Shown here: piece by piece, positions 1 to 4,684 of the stretch
Layout of the letters: each line of letters starts with the position of its first letter
How positions within the stretch are numbered: the stretch's first letter is position 1
NCBI GenBank assembly: GCA_022567275.1
Contig: JADFHH010000118.1
Location: 1-5,991 of the forward strand
Reading direction: 5' to 3'
Length of the DNA stretch: 5,991 nt
Origin: Pseudomonadota bacterium
Lineage (GTDB): Bacteria; Pseudomonadota; Alphaproteobacteria; Rhizobiales; Methyloligellaceae
The notes under the pieces: model-generated
Seen by the model: the letters and a program-made list of their open reading frames with translations, nothing else
Told to the model about the DNA's origin: nothing
The model's database searches: none
Program-made: the position numbers and the translations under genes

Positions 1-1028
1 TGGAGCAGCGGCGCGGCGACATCATCATTGGATATACCCGAAAAAACAAGCCTGTGAACGCGCGCGACATCAAGGCGCATGGCGCCATGACCGTGCTGCT
101 GCAGGACGCGCTGGCGCCCAATCTGGTGCAGACGCTGGAGAACAACCCGGCCCTCATTCATGGCGGCCCGTTCGCCAATATCGCCCATGGCTGCAATTCT
201 GTGCTGGCCACCAAAACCGGGCTGAGCCTGACCGATTATGTGGTGACCGAGGCCGGCTTCGGCGCCGATCTGGGGGCGGAGAAATTCTTCGACATCAAAT
301 GCCGCATGGCCGGTCTGAACCCCTCTGCGGTGGTTCTGGTGGCGACGGCGCGGGCGCTCAAATGGCACGGCGGCGCGGAAAAAGATGCCCTGACGGTTGA
401 GAATGTGCAGGCGATCAAAAAGGGCGCGCCCAACATCGCCCGGCACATCGCGAATCTGAACAAATTCGGCGTGCCCGTGGTCGTCTGCGTCAACCGCTTC
501 CCCACCGATAGCGACGCGGAGCTGGAGGCCGTCGCCGAAATCTCAAGGGAGAACGGCGCCGATGTCGCCATCTGTTCGCACTGGGCCGAGGGCGGTGCGG
601 GCGCGCAAGAACTGGCCGAAAAAATCGCCGCGCTGGCCGATGCGGGCCATGCCAGTTTCAAACCGCTCTACAAGCTCGATATGCCGCTCTGGGACAAGGT
701 CAGGACCATCGCCACCGAGCTTTACGGCGCCAATGATATCATTGCCGACAAGGCGGTGCGCAATCAGTTCAAGCGGCTTGAGAAAAACGGTTTTGGCAAT
801 TTGCCGGTGTGCATGGCCAAGACGCAATACAGCTTTTCCACCGACCCGAGCTTGCGCGCCGCGCCGAGCAATCATGTGGTGCCGATCCGCGAGGTGCGGC
901 TGTCGGCGGGGGCAGGGTTCGTCGTCGTCGTCGCCGGCGATATCATGACCATGCCGGGCCTGCCGCGCGAACCCGCCGCGCACCAGATATGTCTGGGCGA
1001 AGACGGTCTGATCGCCGGGTTGTCTTAA
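1..1028 (+). CDS. fhs: Formate--tetrahydrofolate ligase (10-formyl-THF synthetase), C-terminal part, 5' truncated
   Basis: Cytosolic enzyme that makes 10-formyl-tetrahydrofolate from formate, THF and ATP, supplying one-carbon units for purine synthesis and formyl-Met-tRNA or channelling formate in C1 metabolism. The frame is open from base 3 (first complete codon) to the TAA at 1026-1028, about 341 codons. The family is usually near 555-560 aa, so roughly 215 N-terminal residues, including the ATP P-loop, lie outside. The GTG at 54 is internal: the codons before it read GYTRKNKPV and continue the family consensus. Visible family motifs are KAHGAMTVLL, LVQTLENNPALIHGGPFANI, AHGCNS, TEAGFGADLGAEKFFDIKCR, VATARALKWHGG (339-374, close to the second FTHFS signature) and GDIMTMPGLPREPA near the C-terminus. 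It ends with GLIAGLS at the expected place, so the 3' end looks intact. The next + strand gene is 539 bp away, so they are probably not co-transcribed. Confidence 0.96.
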   Translation, partial: EQRRGDIIIGYTRKNKPVNARDIKAHGAMTVLLQDALAPNLVQTLENNPALIHGGPFANIAHGCNSVLATKTGLSLTDYVVTEAGFGADLGAEKFFDIKCRMAGLNPSAVVLVATARALKWHGGAEKDALTVENVQAIKKGAPNIARHIANLNKFGVPVVVCVNRFPTDSDAELEAVAEISRENGADVAICSHWAEGGAGAQELAEKIAALADAGHASFKPLYKLDMPLWDKVRTIATELYGANDIIADKAVRNQFKRLEKNGFGNLPVCMAKTQYSFSTDPSLRAAPSNHVVPIREVRLSAGAGFVVVVAGDIMTMPGLPREPAAHQICLGEDGLIAGLS

Positions 1029-1051
1029 ATCGGCATCGAGGGGACCGTTGC

Positions 1052-1072
1052 GGGGAAGCTCCGCTTTGCCCC
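1052..1072 (+). terminator. Possible hairpin terminator of fhs
   Basis: GGGG-AAGC (1052-1059) pairs with GCTT...CCCC (1063-1066 and 1069-1072) around a TCC loop, with a two-base bulge (TG, 1067-1068). It lies 24 bp after the fhs stop. No T-tract follows, because the inverted repeat of the next element starts at 1073. It may be an intrinsic terminator whose T-run was displaced by that insertion, or just a GC-rich hairpin. Seen: the pairing. Inferred: the function. Confidence 0.4.
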
Positions 1073-1220
1073 GATACTGTTGCAAAACTGTTTTTGGACG
1101 TCCGGGACGCAATATTGATGCGCAGGCGTGTCCCTTCGCGCAACGATGATTCGTCCAAGTCCACATATGGTTTCGAATGTTGCGCAGCAGGTGAGGCTGA
1201 CGGAGTTTTGCAACACTATC
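1073..1220. mobile_element. 148-bp MITE-like element or IS relic with 18-bp terminal inverted repeats
   Basis: The left end, GATACTGTTGCAAAACTG (1073-1090), and the reverse complement of the right end (1203-1220), GATAGTGTTGCAAAACTC, agree at 16 of 18 positions. They bound only about 112 bp with no convincing coding content. The core CTGTTGCAAA resembles the ends of IS6/IS26-family insertion sequences (established knowledge: these begin GGnnCTGTTGCAAA). The element may thus be a non-autonomous derivative or a deletion remnant of such an IS. No clear 8-bp target duplication flanks it; both sides merely carry C-runs. Short open frames crossing it on both strands have no family resemblance. The inverted repeat is certain; the IS6 link is inference. 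Confidence 0.5.
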
Positions 1221-1228
1221 CCCCCATA

Positions 1229-1261
1229 GCGGACATCACCAGCACAAGCTGGAATGTCTGC
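1229..1261. other. Strong imperfect hairpin in intergenic DNA
   Basis: GCGGACAT (1229-1236) pairs with ATGTCTGC (1254-1261, including one G-T wobble), then CCAGC (1239-1243) pairs with GCTGG (1248-1252) around an ACAA loop, leaving only a small CA/A internal loop. That gives 13 pairs in 33 nt. No T-tract follows on either strand, so a classical terminator is unlikely. The word GCGGACAT recurs at 1830-1837 upstream of the CopD-like gene. A dispersed intergenic repeat, a protein-binding palindrome or an RNA structure are all possible; function unknown. Confidence 0.4.
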
Positions 1262-1388
1262 GAAGTGTCATAGAACCCTGTACAACAGGAGAAGTTAGCC
1301 AGTTTTTTGAAATAAATAATCTAACGCGCGACGTTGGCAGCAGTGGCTGAACCCGACGCCCGCGCCAACCAACAGGAGGGGTGCATCT

Positions 1389-1482
1389 GGGTGACGAAAA
1401 ACTGGACCAATCGGGTCGTGATGGTTTTCGGGTTCCCAAATCCAAAACATACGGCCAGGAAAGCGTTTTTTCGTGACCCGAT
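1389..1482. repeat. Nested inverted repeats upstream of the dodecin gene
   Basis: Two overlapping inverted repeats enclose about 60 bp. GGGTGACGAAAAAC (1389-1402) matches the reverse complement of 1465-1479 with one mismatch and one extra A. ATCGGGTC (1410-1417) is perfectly complementary to GACCCGAT (1475-1482). The two compete for the same right arm, so alternative folds are possible. The rest of 1221-1567 holds a 5-bp hairpin (CCTGT/ACAGG, 1277-1289) and a 6-bp inverted repeat (GTTGGC 1333-1338, GCCAAC 1364-1369). Open frames here on either strand have no recognisable motif and no good ribosome site, and I do not call a gene. It may be decayed mobile DNA or a structured leader. Confidence 0.3.
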
Positions 1483-1567
1483 CCGCCATCTTCGGCTATC
1501 ATTCGGGCCAGTTCGAGGGGCATCTGGAAAATGTCGAGTCAAATTTAATTAATCGAAGGAGCGGGAC

Positions 1568-1780
1568 ATGGTGGAGAGCGTCTACAAAGTGGTCGAACTG
1601 GTCGGCACCAGCACGGAGTCGTGGGAAAAGGCAGCGACGGCGGCCGTAGAAAGAGCGGGGCAAAGCCTCAGAGACCTGCGGGTGGCCGAGGTGACGGAAC
1701 AGGACATTGTGCTCAAGGACGGCAAGGTCCAGGCGTTCAGGTGCAAGGTCAAAGTTTCCTTCAAATTTGAAAGCAACTAG
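1568..1780 (+). CDS. Dodecin-family protein, tryptophan-less subtype
   Basis: Complete 70-aa protein, the normal length for dodecins: small beta-alpha-beta-beta subunits that form hollow dodecamers, binding flavin or related ligands as buffer or store. The start ATG at 1568 follows GAAGGAG (1555-1561) with good spacing, and the AT-rich AAATTTAATTAAT lies just upstream. Family features: VYKVVELVGTS (residues 5-15, first strand), a helix around SWEKAATAAVERAGQSL (18-34), LRDLRVAEV (34-42) and GKVQAFRCKVKVSFKFE (52-68). In flavin-binding dodecins the third of these reads like LRxLDWFEV, with a Trp that stacks on the isoalloxazine; here that position is V39. The Gln of the YQ motif in the last strands is replaced by R58. 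This matches a common proteobacterial variant (SWE...LRDLRVAEV), so ligand and role are uncertain. It stands alone, with no flavin genes nearby. Confidence 0.93.
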   Translation: MVESVYKVVELVGTSTESWEKAATAAVERAGQSLRDLRVAEVTEQDIVLKDGKVQAFRCKVKVSFKFESN

Positions 1781-1892
1781 GGTCTGTTGAGGTTCAGGAC
1801 ACCGACCGGTCCGGATATCTCACCATGATGCGGACATTTTAGTTGGGGTGTGTCAAACCTCCGTCCTGGGTCATCACCGGTCCTTCAGACCC
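1780..1892. repeat. Possible IS-end remnant between dodecin and CopD-like genes
   Basis: GGGTCTGTTGAGG (1780-1792) begins at the last base of the dodecin stop codon, inside a CTAG. Its reverse complement is approximated by CCTTCAGACCC (1882-1892), with a perfect 7-bp core GGGTCTG/CAGACCC. The left sequence reminds me of the terminal repeats of some alphaproteobacterial IS5-type elements, which favour CTAG-like targets; this is recollection, not a search. The interior, which includes the 8-bp palindrome GACCGGTC (1804-1811 region), has no coding content. This is weak and could be coincidence. Confidence 0.2.
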
Positions 1893-1911
1893 TCAGAGTT
1901 CGGCTGCATCC

Positions 1912-2409
1912 ATGACCACCTTCGATGCCTTCGATGCCATCCACGCCGTCTCCGCGCTCGCCAACGCTCTGCACGTGCTGGCCGCTGTGGTGTGGGTCGG
2001 CGGCATGTTCTTCGCCTACGTGGTTCTCAGACCCGCCGTCGGCGGCATCGAGCCGGCGGGCGAGCGTCTGAAGCTCTGGGCCCGCGTCTTCCCCCGCTTC
2101 TTCGCCTGGGTGTGGGTCACCGTCATCGTGCTGCCGATCACCGGCTATTGGCGCATGTTCATGGATTTCGGCGGCTTCGCCAGGGCCGGCCTCTACGTGC
2201 ACGCCATGCAGATCCTCGGATGGGTGATGATCGGGCTGTTCGTCTATCTTTTCGCCGTCACCCACCGGCGCTTCCAGGACAAGGTCGCGGCCGGCGACAT
2301 CGCGGCCGCGGGCGTCCAGCTTGCGCAAATCCGCCGTCTCGTCGGAACCAACCTGGCTCTTGGCCTCATCGTCTCCGCCATCGCCGCCTTCGGGCGGCTA
2401 TGGGTATGA
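1912..2409 (+). CDS. CopD-like four-helix integral membrane protein
   Basis: Hydrophobic protein of 165 aa. Predicted membrane segments lie near residues 15-39 (ALANALHVLAAVVWVGGMFF), 62-84 (FFAWVWVTVIVLPITGYW), 94-116 and 143-163. The LHVLAAVVWVGGMFFAYVVLRPA stretch with a buried His (H21), a second helix His (H97, YVHAMQILGW) and the basic tail of helix 3 (THRRFQDKV) are typical of small CopD-domain or related uncharacterised membrane proteins. Some CopD-type proteins take part in copper uptake or haem binding, and paired helix histidines fit metal or haem ligation, but no copper gene lies nearby. I chose ATG 1912 because it places the first helix normally; the longer frame from TTG 1843 adds non-hydrophobic codons. 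No clear Shine-Dalgarno precedes 1912, so the start is moderately sure. It could be co-transcribed with the dodecin gene 131 bp upstream. Confidence 0.8.
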   Translation: MTTFDAFDAIHAVSALANALHVLAAVVWVGGMFFAYVVLRPAVGGIEPAGERLKLWARVFPRFFAWVWVTVIVLPITGYWRMFMDFGGFARAGLYVHAMQILGWVMIGLFVYLFAVTHRRFQDKVAAGDIAAAGVQLAQIRRLVGTNLALGLIVSAIAAFGRLWV

Positions 2410-2441
2410 TGCGCAAACGCAAACCATTTCTTTTTGCGCAT
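2409..2441. terminator. Candidate terminator stem between convergent genes
   Basis: ATGCGCAAA (2409-2417) is perfectly complementary to TTTGCGCAT (2433-2441): a 9-bp stem with a 15-nt loop containing TTTCTTTTT. It begins at the last base of the CopD-like stop codon and lies in the gap between two convergent genes, where a bidirectional terminator is expected. The T-run is in the loop and right arm rather than after the stem, so efficiency is doubtful. Confidence 0.4.
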
Positions 2442-2500
2442 ACCAGCAAAGAGGCATCACACGATATACCCATAGTGGTCATTCTCTTGCGTTATGGCGG

Positions 2501-2516
2501 AAGGTCCTCAGACCTT
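2501..2516 (-). terminator. Short perfect hairpin overlapping the GMC gene stop
   Basis: AAGGTC (2501-2506) and GACCTT (2511-2516) form a perfect 6-bp stem around CTCA, overlapping the TAA stop of the minus-strand oxidoreductase. No T-tract follows on the minus strand. It might help terminate or stabilise the 3' end of that transcript. Confidence 0.25.
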
Positions 2517-4128
2517 ACCTGGCTTTCGCGTCCTCCCGGATCATGTCGGAAGCCTTTTCGGCAATCATGATGACGGGCGAGTTCGTGTTGCCGCTGGTGA
2601 TGGTGGGCATGACCGAAGCATCCACGACGCGGAGCCCCTTAAGGCCCCGGACGCGAAGGCGCTCATCAACCACCGCCTTGTCGCCGGAACCCATCTTGCA
2701 GGTGCCGACGGCATGGAAAATCGTGGTGCCGATGTCGCCGGCCGCTTTCGCCAGCTCTTCGTCGCTCTGGAATTCGACGCCCGGCCTGAATTCTTCCGGC
2801 GCGTATCGCTGCAGGGCGGGTTGCGAGACGATTCGGCGGGTGAGCTGGATCGACTCGGCGGCGATCTTCCGGTCGCCCGGTGTCGACAGATAATTTGGCT
2901 GGATGGCCGGCGCGGCGAACGGGTCCGGGCCCTTGATGCGGACGTAACCGCGGCTTTCGGGCCTGAGGTTACAGGCGCTGGCGGTAAAGGCGGGGAAGGA
3001 ATGCAGCGGTTCCCCGAACTTGTCGAGCGTCAGCGGCTGCACGTGGTATTCCACATTCGGCGTCTCAAACGCCGGATCCGTCCTGGTAAAGGCGCCCAGT
3101 TGCGACGGCGCCATGGACATCGGGCCGCTTCGGAAAGCGGCGTATTCCAGGGCGATGGCGATCTTCCCGAACAGGTTGTTCGAGCGTTCGTTGAGCGTCG
3201 GGACGCCGTGCACCTTGTAGGCACAGCGGATCTGGAGATGATCCTGAAGATTCTCGCCGACGCCCGCCAGTTCATGAATAATTTCGATCCCATGCTGTTT
3301 CAGCAGCCCTCCCGGTCCGATGCCGGAGAGTTGCAACAATTGAGGCGATCCGATTGCACCGGCCGCGAGGATAATCTCTGTGGTGGCATCGATCTGAACA
3401 TCATCTCCGCCGATCTGCAGTTCCAGCCCCGCCGCCCGCAGGCCATCCATCCGGATTTTCTTCACCTGGGCATGGATGAAGACGCGGAGGTTCGGACGCT
3501 TCCTGACCGGTTTCAGGAAACCCTTGCAGGTGTTCCAGCGCCACCCCCGGCGCTGGTTGACGTGGAAATACCCGCAACCTTCGTTGTCGCCGCGGTTGAA
3601 ATCGTCCGTCTTCGGAATGCCGGCCTGTTCGGCGGCGTCACGGAAGGCATCCAGAATTTCCCAGCTCAACCGTTGCTTCTCGACGCGCCATTCCCCGCCC
3701 TCCCGATGCATATCGTCGACGGGCACGGCCGCCTGGTCCTCGGACTTCAAGAAATAGGGAAGCACGTCGTCCCAACTCCAACCCGCATTTCCGAGCTGAC
3801 GCCAGTGGTCATAGTCCCTGGCCTGGCCCCGCATGTAGATCATTCCGTTGATCGACGAGCAGCCCCCCAGAACGCGGCCCCGGGGATAACCCAGCGACCG
3901 GCCGTTCAACCCGGGGGCCGGCTCCGTCGTGAATCCCCAATCGGTTCGCGGGTTCCCCATGCAGAAGAGATAGCCGACAGGAATGTGGATCCAGATATAG
4001 TTGTCTTTGCCGCCGGCTTCGAGAAGGGCAACGGTGGTCCCGGGGTCTTCTGTGAGACGGTTCGCGAGCACGCATCCGGCGCTCCCGGCGCCGATGATCA
4101 CGTAATCGAAGGTGCCAATGTGTTTCAT
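2515..4128 (-). CDS. GMC-family FAD-dependent oxidoreductase (choline/alcohol dehydrogenase-like)
   Basis: Complete 537-aa flavoenzyme of the glucose-methanol-choline family, which oxidises alcohols such as choline, aliphatic alcohols or polyethylene glycol to aldehydes. Domains: N-terminal FAD-binding Rossmann motif GAGSAG (residues 13-18) with ribose-binding E37 (LLEAGG); first GMC signature GRVLGGCSSINGMIYMRG (84-101); second signature GAIGSPQLLQLSGIG (257-271); C-terminal catalytic HAVGTCKMG with H472 and SGNTNSP with N516, the 44-residue spacing expected of the His/Asn pair. There is no signal peptide, so it is probably cytoplasmic or membrane-associated. I prefer ATG 4128 because AAAGGCAG precedes it at good distance and the Rossmann strand then starts at residue 8; ATG 4149 would add seven residues with a weak ribosome site. 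C90 replaces the usual Ser/Thr/Gly of signature 1. No betB or betI neighbour exists, so the substrate is unassigned and I give no symbol. Confidence 0.95.
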   Translation of the reverse strand: MKHIGTFDYVIIGAGSAGCVLANRLTEDPGTTVALLEAGGKDNYIWIHIPVGYLFCMGNPRTDWGFTTEPAPGLNGRSLGYPRGRVLGGCSSINGMIYMRGQARDYDHWRQLGNAGWSWDDVLPYFLKSEDQAAVPVDDMHREGGEWRVEKQRLSWEILDAFRDAAEQAGIPKTDDFNRGDNEGCGYFHVNQRRGWRWNTCKGFLKPVRKRPNLRVFIHAQVKKIRMDGLRAAGLELQIGGDDVQIDATTEIILAAGAIGSPQLLQLSGIGPGGLLKQHGIEIIHELAGVGENLQDHLQIRCAYKVHGVPTLNERSNNLFGKIAIALEYAAFRSGPMSMAPSQLGAFTRTDPAFETPNVEYHVQPLTLDKFGEPLHSFPAFTASACNLRPESRGYVRIKGPDPFAAPAIQPNYLSTPGDRKIAAESIQLTRRIVSQPALQRYAPEEFRPGVEFQSDEELAKAAGDIGTTIFHAVGTCKMGSGDKAVVDERLRVRGLKGLRVVDASVMPTITSGNTNSPVIMIAEKASDMIREDAKAR

Positions 4129-4181
4129 GGTCTGCCTTTGCCGGCGCATCGTTTCGGCTGCCGCTGAGCCCGGCGTGGATA

Positions 4182-4210
4182 TTCATAGCAAGCCGCGGCC
4201 GATGGGAACA
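4182..4210 (-). promoter_or_regulatory. Weak candidate promoter for the GMC oxidoreductase
   Basis: On the minus strand TGCTATGAAT (4190-4181) resembles an extended -10 element (TGn plus TATGAA). A poor -35 match, TGTTCC, lies 17 bp further upstream at 4210-4205. The site is about 55 bp upstream of the ATG at 4128. Pattern match only. Confidence 0.2.
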
Positions 4211-4238
4211 GCGTTGCATTGCCCCGCATGGCCGCCGT

Positions 4239-4334
4239 TCACTTCGCCCGGCAGGGAATGCGGCGGATTTCCGCACTGAGCGTGTTGCCGTTGAGGTAAA
4301 GGGCGGCAAGGACGGTGTAGTCGCACCACCGTTT
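4239..4334 (-). pseudogene. 31-codon coding remnant, family unknown
   Basis: On the minus strand, after the TGA at 4337-4335, the frame reads KRWCDYTVLAALYLNGNTL then SAEIRRIPCRAK and stops at TGA 4241-4239. The composition (DYTVLAALYLNGNTLSAEIRR) looks like a real protein end rather than random sequence, but there is no start codon or ribosome site, and I do not recognise the family. It lies directly beyond the IS relic and may be the tail of a gene truncated by the rearrangement. It could also be chance. Confidence 0.25.
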
Positions 4335-4339
4335 TCAGG

Positions 4340-4364
4340 GGAATTGATCCCCCGGATCAATTCC
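4340..4364. repeat. Perfect inverted repeat, 11-bp arms with 3-nt spacer
   Basis: GGAATTGATCC (4340-4350) and GGATCAATTCC (4354-4364) are exact reverse complements separated by CCC. It sits just beyond the point where transposase similarity ends (about 4380) and before the coding remnant at 4239-4334, so it marks the edge of the rearranged segment. Nothing follows that looks like a T-tract. It may be a recombination scar, the terminus of another element or an operator-like site. Confidence 0.6.
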
Positions 4365-4379
4365 TGATCCTTCAAACTC

Positions 4380-4581
4380 CTTGCGAAAATCGGCAATCGT
4401 CTTGTGATCCGGCGCCCGGCGTCCGGTCAGCCACATCACCTCGACATTCCGCCCCGCCTCGCGCTCATCGACAAACACCACCATCACACGAACCGGATTG
4501 TCCTCTTCAATCCAAGCTTCAAGGCATTGGGGAAACATTGTGCGCTGTCGAACGACTCACAGCTTCAATAAATCGCGTCAT
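4380..4581 (-). pseudogene. IS1182-type transposase relic (frameshifted, internally deleted, truncated)
   Basis: N-terminal remnant of an IS1182-family DDE transposase (DUF772-type N-terminal domain). The original start is ATG 4581-4579 behind GGGAGGG (4592-4586) and reads MTRFIEAVSRS. One extra A at 4548 shifts the frame, after which the normal sequence resumes as QRTMFPQCLEAWIEEDNPVR and then VMVVFVDE. At 4464/4463 the protein jumps in frame from VFVDE to REAGRNVEVMWLTGR. Intact relatives carry, from memory, some 40-50 residues between these blocks (including a YHPxxLLKxYxYGYLN region and SSRRLE). After APDHKTIADFRK (to 4380) similarity stops, and unrelated codons lead to a TGA at 4337-4335. 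The catalytic core is therefore missing. The sequence just upstream, CTGTGTAAAAACGCC (4637-4623 on the minus strand), is probably the outer end of the element. Confidence 0.85.
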
Positions 4582-4631
4582 CAAACCCTCCCGCCAAAGA
4601 ACGAGAGAATCATAACATCTCAGGCGTTTTT

Positions 4632-4672
4632 ACACAGCCAGAACCGGAAGCGGACGCCGGCTTCGGCTGTGT
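4632..4672. repeat. Two-part hairpin between the IS relic and the DMT permease gene
   Basis: ACACAGCC (4632-4639) pairs perfectly with GGCTGTGT (4665-4672), and inside it GAAGC (4647-4651) pairs with GCTTC (4660-4664). Only a 7-nt one-sided bulge and an 8-nt loop are unpaired. TTTT ends the structure on the + strand, but AAAAA follows on the minus strand, so it is not a standard terminator for the minus-strand permease gene that ends at 4685. It may still stop or stabilise that transcript, or represent the end of the IS1182-type element. Confidence 0.4.
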
Positions 4673-4684
4673 TTTATATCTGCT

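Noticed and set aside
54..56. GTG at 54 as the start of the fhs product
   Set aside because: The frame stays open to the window edge and the preceding codons match FTHFS family sequence (GYTRKNKPV), so this is an internal codon of a truncated gene.
543..1166. Minus-strand frame of 207 codons overlapping the end of fhs
   Set aside because: Shadow of the fhs reading frame; low-complexity basic composition and no motif.
1073..1220. The 148-bp element as an integron attC site or CRISPR fragment
   Set aside because: No core GTTRRRY/RYYYAAC sites and no repeated spacer-repeat units; the ends look like transposon termini instead.
1236..1542. Several short minus-strand frames (64-95 codons) and a + strand frame at 1334-1552 in the intergenic region
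   Set aside because: No family motif and no good ribosome site, and three frames are equally open; the region is better described by its inverted repeats. A decayed gene cannot be excluded.
1848..2570. + strand frame of 240 codons overlapping the CopD-like gene
   Set aside because: Arg-rich out-of-frame translation of the CopD-like gene; the frame at 1912-2409 encodes coherent membrane helices.
2494..4167. A 557-codon open frame on the + strand covering the whole GMC oxidoreductase gene
   Set aside because: It mirrors the minus-strand gene, which has every family motif. Long antisense frames are expected in GC-rich coding DNA; the translation shows no recognisable domain and no ribosome site.
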